Source: an uncultured Psychroflexus sp.
GTDB lineage: Bacteria; Bacteroidota; Bacteroidia; Flavobacteriales; Flavobacteriaceae
DNA length: 64,000 nt
Direction: 5' to 3'
NCBI GenBank assembly: GCA_913062845.1
Contig: CAJXVZ010000010.1
Location: 1 to 64,000, forward strand
Part shown: positions 19,499-27,954 of the stretch, one piece after another
Position numbering within the stretch: the first letter of the stretch is position 1
Layout of the letters: every line of letters begins with the position of its first letter
Translations under genes and position numbers: made by a program
Notes under the pieces: generated by a model
What the model saw: the letters and a program-made list of their open reading frames with translations, nothing else
Database searches by the model: none
What the model was told of the DNA's origin: nothing

Positions 19499-20127
19499 CA
19501 GGATTTGAACCATTGATCTAAGTATAGTTTAGATTTTAAAATGGCATGCTTAAAACTATAAGTTAAATTGATATTTCTTTTTTTTGATCTGTTGTGTTTT
19601 TTGTCTAACTCCCTCAGTGCTTTTTCTAAATCACCTTCCGCTTTTATGCTTTTCCAAAACATTTTGAAACCTGAATGAATGTCTTCCAGTTCTATACTTA
19701 GTTGATTTGGTTTATCTTTCAGAAATAAATCAATATTACTGTTCACAGTATCTACGTAGTCGATACAAATCTTAAAGTGTTGCTCACTATTTAATATTTC
19801 AGGTGGTAACTTTTTTATGCCATTGGCATAAGCATAAATCATGCTTTTTGGCATTAGAAATCGATTCATAAAGCTACGTGCGGTTAATTCCTTATTGCGC
19901 TTAAGATGGACGTAAAAAGCGTTTTTACCGTAGTGTTTTTCAAGTTGCCCTAACTGCCAGCTTAGTCTGTTGTCGGCTTCTATGTGTGATTTCGGAAAGT
20001 CAAAACGTGCTGAACCTAAGGCTTCTGATAAGGATTCGTGCGCTGAAGAATAATTAGAAATATGCTTACAGGCTTTAATAAAGCCCGAAGATCCGCTTCT
20101 CCCGGTACAAAGCACAAACACGTTCAT
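19498..20127 (-). CDS. sulfotransferase-like P-loop protein
   Basis: 209 residues. The N-terminus FVLCTGRSGSSGFIKAC holds the PAPS-binding P-loop form (TGRSGSS, 8-14) of sulfotransferases. The later YVHLKRNKELTARSFMNRF resembles the 3'-phosphate-binding region. It probably transfers sulfate from PAPS to an unknown acceptor, or is a nucleotide-binding relative. It begins 2 bases after the exonuclease stop and is coupled by ATGA to the DUF3820 gene, so the three are one operon. Confidence 0.75.
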   Translation of the reverse strand: MNVFVLCTGRSGSSGFIKACKHISNYSSAHESLSEALGSARFDFPKSHIEADNRLSWQLGQLEKHYGKNAFYVHLKRNKELTARSFMNRFLMPKSMIYAYANGIKKLPPEILNSEQHFKICIDYVDTVNSNIDLFLKDKPNQLSIELEDIHSGFKMFWKSIKAEGDLEKALRELDKKHNRSKKRNINLTYSFKHAILKSKLYLDQWFKS

Positions 20128-20129
20128 TT

Positions 20130-20900
20130 TTACTTAGTTGAAAGTTTTCTCAATTTTATTGCAGTCAGTACTTTTTTAGTGTACAAAGGAAAATTATTGT
20201 TCTGTATCCAGGCGTAATAGCCGGGTTCTTTTTCTAAAATATCCTCTACTTTTTTACCCTTGTGTTTGCCGAAGCCAAATACTTCATCTCCTTTCTTATT
20301 ATACACAACCATACCGGCAAAATCTACAGTTTTTTTATGAGCAGAATATTCAGCCAGCCATTTTGTATTATTTTCCAAATCGTCGTAGTGGTCTAATTGG
20401 GATAATAAAACCTCGTAGGTGGCATTTGTATCTGCAGCTGCTGAGTGTGCTTCATCCAGATTTTTATTGCAATAAAATTTGTAGGCTGCCTCCAGTGTTC
20501 GTTTTTCCTTTTTATGAAAAATGGTTTGAACGTCAATCTTCTGTGTATTTTTCAGATCAAAATCAACGCCGGCGCGTAGCATCTCTTCGGCTAGCAGAGG
20601 TACATCAAAACGATTGGAATTATAACCCGCAAGATCTGCATCTTTGATTAAATTATAAACTTTTGGAGCCAATTCCTTAAAAGTAGGTTCATTGGCCACA
20701 TCTTCATCAGAAATACCGTGAACAGCAGTTGTCTCTGCCGGGATCGGTACAGTTGGATTTACACGCCAGGTATAGCTTTCTTTGTTTTGATTTGGATGAA
20801 CTTTGAGAATTGATATTTCAACGATGCGGTCTTTGGCAATATCAGTACCTGTGGTTTCGAGATCAAAAAAGCAAAGCGGTTTATGCAGAATTAAATTCAT
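20130..20900 (-). CDS. DnaQ-like 3'-5' exonuclease with C-terminal DUF3820-like module
   Basis: 256 residues. FFDLETTGTD gives the first DEDD pair (D13, E15); GYNSNRFDVPLLAEE is motif II and EAHSAAADTNAT motif III with the active His and Asp. Residues 208-240 (FGFGKHKGKKVEDILEKEPG, then YYAWIQNNNFP) match the DUF3820 pattern of the small neighbour. It removes 3' nucleotides, as DNA polymerase III epsilon or RNase T-like enzymes do. First gene of an operon with the sulfotransferase and DUF3820 genes. Confidence 0.9.
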   Translation of the reverse strand: MNLILHKPLCFFDLETTGTDIAKDRIVEISILKVHPNQNKESYTWRVNPTVPIPAETTAVHGISDEDVANEPTFKELAPKVYNLIKDADLAGYNSNRFDVPLLAEEMLRAGVDFDLKNTQKIDVQTIFHKKEKRTLEAAYKFYCNKNLDEAHSAAADTNATYEVLLSQLDHYDDLENNTKWLAEYSAHKKTVDFAGMVVYNKKGDEVFGFGKHKGKKVEDILEKEPGYYAWIQNNNFPLYTKKVLTAIKLRKLSTK

Positions 20901-21001
20901 GAATTTTTTTAAACAAAGTTAAAATTTTAGCGACATTATCCGATGCATTATCTCATTTCTTTCAAATCATTAAGTATTAAAAAAAGCTTTAGACATATAA
21001 T

Positions 21002-21631
21002 CTATGCTTTATATTTCATTGGTAAATACACGATTTTTTTAGTTTGAAAGAAATCTTCTTTAAAGTAATCTGTTATCGGGATGATTTTTACATTTCTATA
21101 AGGTTGAAGTTCATCAGTTAAATCACCACCTTTCAAGTAAATGATACCATTTTTAATAGAGTGAAGGGAGTTTTTAGCAATTTTGCCTTTTACCCAATGT
21201 ACAAAGGTAGGCATGGCTGCCACTGCCCGGCTGATGATAAAATCATAATGACCTTTCACGTTTTCAACCCTGTCATTAATAGATGTTACGTTTTTCAATT
21301 CAAGTCCTTCTACGACCTCGTTTACGACTTTGATTTTCTTTCCTATACTGTCCACAAGGGTGAACTCGACTTCAGGGAACAATACAGCCAAGGGAATCCC
21401 GGGAAACCCGCCACCGGTTCCGACATCAATAATCTTTGATCCGGGCTTAAAGCTTATAAATTTTGAAATAGCCAGACTATGTAAGACATGACGCAGATAG
21501 ATCTCATCAATGTCTTTTCTGGAAACCACATTGATTTTTTGGTTCCAGTCTTTGTATAATTCTGCTATCTTTTTAAATTGATTTTCCTGTTCTTCAGTAA
21601 GATCAGGGAAATAAGTTCTGATGTATTCCAT
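21002..21631 (-). CDS. rsmG: 16S rRNA (guanine527-N7)-methyltransferase
   Basis: 209 residues, normal for RsmG. KIIDVGTGGGFPGIPLAVLF is the SAM-binding motif and ISRAVAAMPTFVHW the family motif downstream. It methylates G527 in the 530 loop of 16S rRNA; loss gives low-level streptomycin resistance in other bacteria. It appears to be monocistronic. The region between it and the divergent glnN holds the glnN promoter. Confidence 0.96.
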   Translation of the reverse strand: MEYIRTYFPDLTEEQENQFKKIAELYKDWNQKINVVSRKDIDEIYLRHVLHSLAISKFISFKPGSKIIDVGTGGGFPGIPLAVLFPEVEFTLVDSIGKKIKVVNEVVEGLELKNVTSINDRVENVKGHYDFIISRAVAAMPTFVHWVKGKIAKNSLHSIKNGIIYLKGGDLTDELQPYRNVKIIPITDYFKEDFFQTKKIVYLPMKYKA

Positions 21632-21787
21632 GGTGTTGCAAAACTAACATTTAAGATCATTTAACTACAATATGAGCGTCATAAGTTTAATTGCTACACT
21701 CTTTATTAAATTGATTTTATTTGAATTTTTTGTCTTCTTCTGTTTTTTATAGCCTTGTTAATAAAATGATGATATTTTTTAAATATA

Positions 21788-21832
21788 CACCCTTGTTTAT
21801 TTAAGGGTGAAATCAAAAAAAGTCTATTTTTG
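21788..21832 (+). promoter_or_regulatory. glnN promoter region with an operator-like dyad
   Basis: TATTTTTG (21825-21832) fits the -7 element, 26 bases before the glnN ATG. A perfect 7-bp dyad CACCCTT (21788-21794) - N8 - AAGGGTG (21803-21809) covers the place where a -33 box would be, so a regulator could act there. Confidence 0.45.
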
Positions 21833-21857
21833 CGTTCATTAATCAAAAACAATTAAA

Positions 21858-24047
21858 ATGGCAACTTTAAGGTTTAATGCATTAAAAGAATCTTTAAAAC
21901 GTCCAAAAGTTCAGGTACAGGAATCAACCAGACGCTCTGAATTATTTGGCAGGAACGTTTTCAACCGTCAGGCAATGCGTCAACACTTGACGAAGAGCTC
22001 ATACGAGAGTGTGATAGACGCCATAGAGAATGGTACCAAAATTGACAGAAATTTGGCTGACCATATTTCAACCGGCATGAAAGAATGGGCTATTTCAAAA
22101 GGCGCAACGCACTACACCCATTGGTTTCAGCCGCTGACAGGCTTCACAGCAGAGAAGCATGATGCTTTTTTCGAAACGCTTGGAGATGATGGTACAGCTA
22201 TAGAAAAATTTACCGGTGGACAGCTGGTACAACAAGAGCCTGATGCTTCAAGTTTGCCAAGTGGTGGTATTCGAAATACTTTTGAAGCCAGAGGATATAC
22301 AGCATGGGACCCAACTTCTCCTGCTTTTGTGTGGGGAACAACACTCTGTATACCAACTATTTTTGTGTCCTATACCGGGGAAGCATTAGATTACAAAACT
22401 CCTCTTTTGAGGTCGTTACAATCTCTTGATAAAGCCGCTACAGAGGTCTGTAAATACTTTGACAAAAAAGTCACTAAGGTTAACGCAACTCTGGGTTGGG
22501 AGCAGGAATATTTTCTTGTAGATAAAGCCCTGGCAGAATCTCGTCCTGATTTAATTTTGTCAGGAAGAACGCTTTTGGGACATGCGCCTGCTAAAGGTCA
22601 ACAAATGGACGACCATTACTTTGGGTCAATACCTACACGTGCTCTTGATTTTATGAGAGATCTGGAAACAGAATGTATGAAATTAGGTATTCCTGTGAAA
22701 ACGCGTCATAATGAAGTTGCTCCAAACCAGTTTGAGTTGGCCCCAATTTTTGAAGAAGCTAATTTGGCTGTAGACCATAATTCTTTGATTATGGATATAA
22801 TGGACAAAGTAGGGGAGCGCCATAACTTTAAAGTGTTATTCCACGAGAAACCATTCAAAGATGTTAATGGTAGTGGTAAACATAATAACTGGTCTATGAG
22901 TACTAATACTGGTGTCAATTTATTAAGCCCCAGCAAAAAACCTATGAAAAACCTTCAGTTCCTGACCTTCTTTATTAATACCATTAAAGCGGTCTATGAA
23001 TATGAAGAATTGGTCAGAGCTACAATTGCTTCAGCTTCTAACGATCACCGATTGGGAGCAAATGAAGCACCGCCTGCAATTATATCTGTATTTATAGGTT
23101 CTCAATTGACCAAAGTACTTGACGAACTTGAAAAAGTGACTGATGGCAAATTGTCACCTGAAGAAAAAACAGATCTTAAACTGAATGTAGTTGGTAAAAT
23201 ACCCGAAATTTTACTCGATAATACAGACAGAAACAGAACTTCACCTTTTGCTTTTACAGGTAATAAGTTTGAGCTAAGAGCTGTTGGTTCCACAGCCAAT
23301 TGTGCAGAACCAATGACAATGCTTAATGCCATAGTAGCTAAGCAGTTGAGAGAATTCAAAGTTGAAGTCGATGACTTGGTGAAAAACAAAAAAATGAAAA
23401 AAGACGATGCCATTTTCAACGTCTTGAGAGAGTATATCAAGCAATCTAAGCATATCCGTTTTGAAGGCGATGGTTATGGCGAGGCCTGGGAAAAAGAGGC
23501 AGCCAAGCGCGGACTTAGTAATAATAAAACAACCCCTGAAGCGCTAAAAGCTAAAGTTGCTGAAAAGTCAATTAGCCTTTACAAAGAGCTTGAGATCATG
23601 AATGAGATCGAAGTGAAAGCCAGATACGATATTCAGGTTGAGGAGTACTCAAAACATATTCAGATTGAAGCGAGGTTATTGGGTGACATTGCGAGAAATC
23701 ATGTTATTCCAACAGCTATTGCTTATCAGAATATCCTGATTGATAATGTTAAAGGATTAAAAGATATATATGGCGATGACTTTAAAACAATTGCCAAAGA
23801 GCAAATGAATATTATCGAGTCTATCTCCGGGCACATAGAGCACATTAACAAAGGGATTGATGAAATGATCGAAACCCGTAAAAAAGCTAATGCTATGGAA
23901 GATGAAGTTGAAAAGGCTTTTGCTTATTGTAATGAGGTAAAGCCATATTTCGATACTATCAGATACCATTGCGACAAATTAGAATTGCTGGTTGATGATG
24001 AGATGTGGCCTTTGACCAAGTACAGAGAAATGTTATTTATAAGATAA
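21858..24047 (+). CDS. glnN: glutamine synthetase type III
   Basis: 729 residues, the size of the large GSIII class of Bacteroidota and cyanobacteria. The catalytic region shows TLGWEQEYFLVDK, PTRALDFMRDLE, RHNEVAPNQFELAPIFEEAN, HNNWSMSTNTG and LGANEAPPA motifs that bind glutamate, ATP and metal. It makes glutamine from glutamate and ammonia, the main nitrogen entry together with gdhA at 46.1 kb. Monocistronic, with a dyad in the promoter and a terminator at its end. Confidence 0.97.
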   Translation: MATLRFNALKESLKRPKVQVQESTRRSELFGRNVFNRQAMRQHLTKSSYESVIDAIENGTKIDRNLADHISTGMKEWAISKGATHYTHWFQPLTGFTAEKHDAFFETLGDDGTAIEKFTGGQLVQQEPDASSLPSGGIRNTFEARGYTAWDPTSPAFVWGTTLCIPTIFVSYTGEALDYKTPLLRSLQSLDKAATEVCKYFDKKVTKVNATLGWEQEYFLVDKALAESRPDLILSGRTLLGHAPAKGQQMDDHYFGSIPTRALDFMRDLETECMKLGIPVKTRHNEVAPNQFELAPIFEEANLAVDHNSLIMDIMDKVGERHNFKVLFHEKPFKDVNGSGKHNNWSMSTNTGVNLLSPSKKPMKNLQFLTFFINTIKAVYEYEELVRATIASASNDHRLGANEAPPAIISVFIGSQLTKVLDELEKVTDGKLSPEEKTDLKLNVVGKIPEILLDNTDRNRTSPFAFTGNKFELRAVGSTANCAEPMTMLNAIVAKQLREFKVEVDDLVKNKKMKKDDAIFNVLREYIKQSKHIRFEGDGYGEAWEKEAAKRGLSNNKTTPEALKAKVAEKSISLYKELEIMNEIEVKARYDIQVEEYSKHIQIEARLLGDIARNHVIPTAIAYQNILIDNVKGLKDIYGDDFKTIAKEQMNIIESISGHIEHINKGIDEMIETRKKANAMEDEVEKAFAYCNEVKPYFDTIRYHCDKLELLVDDEMWPLTKYREMLFIR

Positions 24048-24072
24048 TAATCTGTTTTTAAGTTGATACAGA

Positions 24073-24101
24073 AAGCCATCTCAATAAGGGATGGCTTTTT
24101 T
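24073..24101 (+). terminator. terminator of glnN
   Basis: AAGCCATC (24073-24080) / GATGGCTT (24090-24097) followed by a T run to 24101. Confidence 0.85.
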
Positions 24102-24162
24102 ATGCACTTTATATTTTTGTAATTTCAAATGTAAAGTTGTAACATTACCCTTTATTTTAAAT

Positions 24163-25635
24163 ATGGAAAATTCAAAGAAGGAGATCAATTCTGACAATCT
24201 ACCACAAATTAGTCTTTTTAAGTCTCTTATTCCAGTTGTAATACTCGTTGCTCTACTGGCATTTAATGTGATTGAAATTTACGGAGATGATGCATTGTCG
24301 GGTGCAAATCAATTTGCTTTGTTGATTGGTGCAGCAGTTGCTGGTATAGTAGGTGTTTTTAATAAAACTTCCTACAAGACTATCATGGAATATATTGCAA
24401 AGAATATTAAATCAACTGCAGGTGCAATATTAATTTTATTGATGGTTGGTGCTTTAGCAGGTACATGGTTGCTCAGTGGAATTATTCCTGCTATGGTGTA
24501 TTACGGTCTTCAGGTTTTACACCCTTCTATTTTTTTGGTGGCATGTGTAATTATATGTTCATTAATCTCAGTTTCCACAGGGAGTAGCTGGACAACCTCT
24601 GCTACAGTTGGGATAGCATTGATTGGGATTGCTGAGGTTTTAGGAATCTCAACAGGAATGACTGCCGGTGCGATATTGTCAGGGGCTTATTTTGGCGATA
24701 AATTATCACCGATGAGTGATACAACCAATCTCGCACCCGCTATGGCAGGTACTGATTTGTTTACCCACATCCGTTATATGACCTTAACCACAGTTCCATC
24801 AATTTTAGTTACACTCATAGTTTTTTTGATTATTGGTTTTACTTTAGATACTTCTCAAATCGGAGACCAAAGAGAAATATTGGATGCGATTAGTGTTTCA
24901 TTTAACGTGACACCATGGCTTTTTGTTGTACCTGTTTTGGTTATTGTAATGATTGTAAAAAAAACACCACCATTAATAGCGTTGTTAGTTGGTACTCTTC
25001 TTGGTGCAGTTGCTGCTTTAGTGTTTCAGCCTGATTTGGTTGTTCTGGTCGCTGAAGAAACAGCCTTTAATTTAAATTCAGCTTATAAAGGCATCATGAA
25101 TGCCATTACGGTTGATATTACTATCCCAACTGAAAACAAGTATTTAATTGATCTTTTTTCCGCATCCGGGATGAGCGGTATGCTGGGTACCATCTGGCTC
25201 ATTCTATGTGCTATGGTTTTTGGCGGAGTTATGGAGGCTATTGGCGCACTGGCTGCTATTAGTAGGGCCTTACTCAATTTGTTTCATACCACCTTTGGTC
25301 TGTTTGCCTCTACTGTGGCCAGTTGTTTAGCATTGAATGCTACGGCTTCAGATCAATATCTGGCGATCGTTGTACCCGGGAAAATGTTTAGCAAAGCGTA
25401 CAGAGATAAGGGACTTGCTCCAGAGAATTTGAGTCGTGCGCTTGAAGATTCGGGAACGGTAACTTCAGTATTAATTCCTTATAACACTTGTGGTGCTTAT
25501 CACAGCGGTGTTTTAGGAGTTAGTGTAGCTGACTATTTTGTGTACGCGATCTTCAATTACATAAGTCCTTTTATGACTCTTATTTTTGCCGCTTTCAATA
25601 TAAAGATCAGACAACTAAAAAACGCTAAGGCATGA
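24163..25635 (+). CDS. nhaC: Na+/H+ antiporter, NhaC family
   Basis: 490 residues from the ATG at 24163. The in-frame ATG at 24091 is rejected because it lies inside the glnN terminator and would add a Cys-rich stretch. About eleven hydrophobic segments are visible. GSSWTTSATVG, GAYFGDKLSPMSDTTNLAPA and PYNTCGAYHSGVLG are NhaC-type motifs, with the conserved Asp residues in the second. It should exchange sodium for protons across the inner membrane, useful for a marine-type lifestyle. bshB1 follows with a 4-base ATGA overlap. Confidence 0.92.
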   Translation: MENSKKEINSDNLPQISLFKSLIPVVILVALLAFNVIEIYGDDALSGANQFALLIGAAVAGIVGVFNKTSYKTIMEYIAKNIKSTAGAILILLMVGALAGTWLLSGIIPAMVYYGLQVLHPSIFLVACVIICSLISVSTGSSWTTSATVGIALIGIAEVLGISTGMTAGAILSGAYFGDKLSPMSDTTNLAPAMAGTDLFTHIRYMTLTTVPSILVTLIVFLIIGFTLDTSQIGDQREILDAISVSFNVTPWLFVVPVLVIVMIVKKTPPLIALLVGTLLGAVAALVFQPDLVVLVAEETAFNLNSAYKGIMNAITVDITIPTENKYLIDLFSASGMSGMLGTIWLILCAMVFGGVMEAIGALAAISRALLNLFHTTFGLFASTVASCLALNATASDQYLAIVVPGKMFSKAYRDKGLAPENLSRALEDSGTVTSVLIPYNTCGAYHSGVLGVSVADYFVYAIFNYISPFMTLIFAAFNIKIRQLKNAKA

Positions 25636-26348
25636 AATTAGATATTTTGGCTTTTGGAGCCCATCCTGATGATGTAGAGCTCAGCTGTTCAGGAACCCTT
25701 GCGCTTGAAATAAGCAGAGGAAAAACTGCGGGAATCATTGATTTAACCCGAGGAGAAATGGGAACCAGAGGTACAGCCGAAACCCGTGAAGCAGAAGCTC
25801 AAAAAGCAGCTGGAATCATGGGTGTAAAAATTCGTGAAAATCTGGGTTTTAAGGATGCTCTTTTCACAAATGACGAAGACCACAAGAGAGAAGTTATCAA
25901 AGTACTTAGAAAATATCAACCTGACGTTGTGTTTTGTAATGCTATAAAAGACAGACATATCGACCATGCCAGAGCAAGTACGCTGGTAAGTGAAGCCTGC
26001 TTCTTAAGTGGCTTACAAAAATATAAAACGGAAATAAACGGTAACGAACAGGAAAAATGGCGCCCAAAGCGGGTATACCATTATATCCAATGGTATGATA
26101 TAGAACCGGATTTCGTTGTAGATATTTCAAGTACAATTGAAACAAAAATACAAGCCGTAAAAGCCTATAAAACACAATTTTATGATCCCGACAGTAAAGA
26201 ACCGGAAACGCCCATATCCAGTTCAAATTTCATGGAAAGTATAAGCTACCGTGCAAGAAATTTTGGTCGAATCATTGGTGTTGACTATGCCGAAGGTTTT
26301 ACCGCAGAAAGGCATATTGGCATCAAGTCTGTGTTCGATCTTATTTGA
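25632..26348 (+). CDS. bshB1: bacillithiol biosynthesis deacetylase BshB1
   Basis: 238 residues. GAHPDDVE (9-16) is the zinc-binding motif of the LmbE/PIG-L deacetylase family and DRHIDHARAS supplies the third ligand and catalytic region. LTRGEMGTRGTAETREAEA is typical of BshB1. It deacetylates GlcNAc-malate, the second step of bacillithiol synthesis. The start overlaps the nhaC stop (ATGA), so both share one transcript. bshA and bshC are not in this window. Confidence 0.95.
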   Translation: MKLDILAFGAHPDDVELSCSGTLALEISRGKTAGIIDLTRGEMGTRGTAETREAEAQKAAGIMGVKIRENLGFKDALFTNDEDHKREVIKVLRKYQPDVVFCNAIKDRHIDHARASTLVSEACFLSGLQKYKTEINGNEQEKWRPKRVYHYIQWYDIEPDFVVDISSTIETKIQAVKAYKTQFYDPDSKEPETPISSSNFMESISYRARNFGRIIGVDYAEGFTAERHIGIKSVFDLI

Positions 26349-26422
26349 AAATCGATTGAAATTTTTCATACTTTTGCTTAAAAGATATATTGAAAGTTAG
26401 CCTAAATAATATTAAAAAAGAT

Positions 26423-26452
26423 TTTGCGATACATTAAATTTAAGTAAATTTG
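26423..26452 (+). promoter_or_regulatory. promoter of tRNA-His
   Basis: TTTG (26423-26426), 18 bases, TAAATTTG (26445-26452): a near-perfect Bacteroidota promoter ending 25 bases before the tRNA. Confidence 0.75.
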
Positions 26453-26477
26453 CAAGCGCTTTAAGCAAATCAAAAAC

Positions 26478-26552
26478 GGTGGCTGTAGCTCAGTTGGTTA
26501 GAGTATTGGTTTGTGGATCCAAGGGTCGCCGGTTCGAACCCGGTCAGCCACC
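26478..26552 (+). tRNA. tRNA-His (anticodon GTG)
   Basis: The cloverleaf folds with an extra G(-1) facing discriminator C73, the identity mark of tRNA-His. Acceptor GTGGCTG/CAGCCAC, D stem GCTC/GAGT, anticodon loop TTGTGGA, T stem GCCGG/CCGGT. The pair closing the anticodon loop (31/39) is T-T, a mismatch. CCA is not encoded. A promoter and a terminator flank it. Confidence 0.95.
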
Positions 26553-26553
26553 C

Positions 26554-26587
26554 AAAGCCTTCAGGAATTACCTGGAGGCTTTTTTTG
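26554..26587 (+). terminator. terminator of tRNA-His
   Basis: AAAGCCT-TCAGG paired with CCTGG-AGGCTTT, followed by a T run to 26587. Confidence 0.8.
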
Positions 26588-26640
26588 TTAAATTGTGTTA
26601 TGATTTTCTGGGTGAAGAAAACTTATTGATCTGTTTTTCA

Positions 26641-26672
26641 AAAAAAAATCCCTTCCAAAAAGAAAGGGATTT
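26641..26672 (-). terminator. terminator of the thrS-infC-rpmI-rplT operon
   Basis: Stem AAATCCCTT (26646-26654) / AAGGGATTT (26664-26672) with eight A on the plus strand (T run in the minus direction), 28 bases past the rplT stop. Confidence 0.85.
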
Positions 26673-26699
26673 TTAAGCGATAATAAGGTTAACTAAGAT

Positions 26700-27044
26700 T
26701 TACTTTACTTTTTCTACTACAGCTTTAAAAGCTTCCGGATTGTGCACTGCAAGATCAGCAAGAACTTTTCTGTTAAGTTCTATATTGCTCTTCTTGAGTT
26801 TACCCATGAATTGTGAGTAAGACATACCGTGCATTCTTGCAGCAGCATTAATTCTTACAATCCATAATTTTCTAAAGTTTCTTTTCTTTGCTCTTCTGTC
26901 TCTGTAAGCATAAAGTAAACCTTTTTCTACTGCATTTTTTGCAACAGTCCAAACGTTTTTACGTCTTCCGTAATAGCCTTTGGCCAGCTTCATTATTTTT
27001 TTTCGTCTCGCTCTTGAAGCGACTGAATTTGTTGATCTTGGCAT
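26700..27044 (-). CDS. rplT: 50S ribosomal protein L20
   Basis: 114 residues. [20 protein letters not shown] and [11 protein letters not shown] are the L20 signature, and [20 protein letters not shown] follows. L20 is an early assembly protein of the large subunit and in other bacteria also represses its own operon by binding the leader mRNA. Here 94 bases separate it from rpmI, room for such a site, though no convincing L20 mimic was made out. Last gene of the thrS operon. Confidence 0.98.
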   Translation of the reverse strand: MPRSTNSVASRARRKKIMKLAKGYYGRRKNVWTVAKNAVEKGLLYAYRDRRAKKRNFRKLWIVRINAAARMHGMSYSQFMGKLKKSNIELNRKVLADLAVHNPEAFKAVVEKVK

Positions 27045-27138
27045 AATTTTTTGTTTTTTGTAGCAGGCGTCCTTTTTTCAGGAACTTTTTTGAGCCATAC
27101 TCCAGGGTTAATAATTTATTGTTATTACCTGAGAAATA

Positions 27139-27345
27139 TTATTTCAAGCCGAGTTGCTGCTTGATGTTTTTCTCATCTGACTTGTCCACAATCGCATCGT
27201 GAGTAAGTCTTAGCTTTCTTTTCTTAGACTTCTTCGTAAGAATGTGTCTTTTGAAAGCATGCTTTCGCTTTAATTTACCGCTTCCGGTCAACTTAAAACG
27301 CTTTTTAGCACTTGATTTTGTTTTAAATTTAATTTTCTTTGACAT
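27139..27345 (-). CDS. rpmI: 50S ribosomal protein L35
   Basis: 68 residues, extremely basic. [20 protein letters not shown] and the later [16 protein letters not shown] are the L35 pattern. The N-terminus [12 protein letters not shown] is a few residues longer than the common MPKMKTKSS form. It starts 24 bases after infC, in the classical order infC-rpmI-rplT. Confidence 0.97.
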   Translation of the reverse strand: MSKKIKFKTKSSAKKRFKLTGSGKLKRKHAFKRHILTKKSKKRKLRLTHDAIVDKSDEKNIKQQLGLK

Positions 27346-27369
27346 TGTTTATATTGATTTATTATCGCT

Positions 27370-27924
27370 TTATTTTTTGGTGGTGGTCGGCGCAATCATC
27401 ATGATCATTCTTTTACCTTCCAATTTAGGCATTTGTTCAACCTTACCATAATCTTCTATATCCTGGGCGAGTCTTAAAAGTAGTATTTCACCTTGCTCTT
27501 TGAAAACTATAGAACGTCCTTTAAAGAAAACAAAGGCTTTTAACTTCGCACCATCTTTAAGGAATTTTATGGCATTTCTCTTTTTAAACTCGTAATCATG
27601 GTCGTCTGTATTTGGGCCAAAACGTATTTCTTTGACTACAACCTTTGAAGCTTTGGCTTTGAGTTTTTTCTCGCGCTTTTTTTGCTCATAAAGGTACTTT
27701 TTATAGTCCATTATTTTAGCTACAGGCGGCTCTGCATTTGGTGAGATTTCAACCAAATCCAAGCCTTGCTCTTCAGCCATGCTCAAAGCTTTCTTTAACG
27801 GATAAATGTCCATTTCAACATTATCTCCGACTACTCTCAATTCACGTGCTCTGATTTTGTCGTTTACACGATGCTTATCCTCACGTTTTTCTCTACGACC
27901 GTAATTTGTATTTCTTCTTCTAAT
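27370..27924 (-). CDS. infC: translation initiation factor IF-3 (ATT start)
   Basis: 184 residues when started at the ATT at 27924-27922. The frame runs on above the Leu-Arg-Val-Val-Gly segment as [20 protein letters not shown], which is conserved IF-3 N-domain, up to I-R-R-R. An in-frame TAA lies seven codons further upstream, and there is no ATG, GTG or TTG between it and the N-domain. ATT (AUU) is the known autoregulated start of infC in E. coli, so the same control is likely here. IF-3 binds 30S subunits and proofreads start codons. It lies 30 bases after thrS. Confidence 0.93.
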   Translation of the reverse strand: MRRRNTNYGRREKREDKHRVNDKIRARELRVVGDNVEMDIYPLKKALSMAEEQGLDLVEISPNAEPPVAKIMDYKKYLYEQKKREKKLKAKASKVVVKEIRFGPNTDDHDYEFKKRNAIKFLKDGAKLKAFVFFKGRSIVFKEQGEILLLRLAQDIEDYGKVEQMPKLEGKRMIMMIAPTTTKK

Positions 27925-27954
27925 TTTTAATGTAGGTTTTAATTAAACTTCAAT

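Noticed and set aside
26479-26676. 65-residue plus-strand reading frame
   Set aside because: It lies over tRNA-His and its terminator and has no coding pattern.
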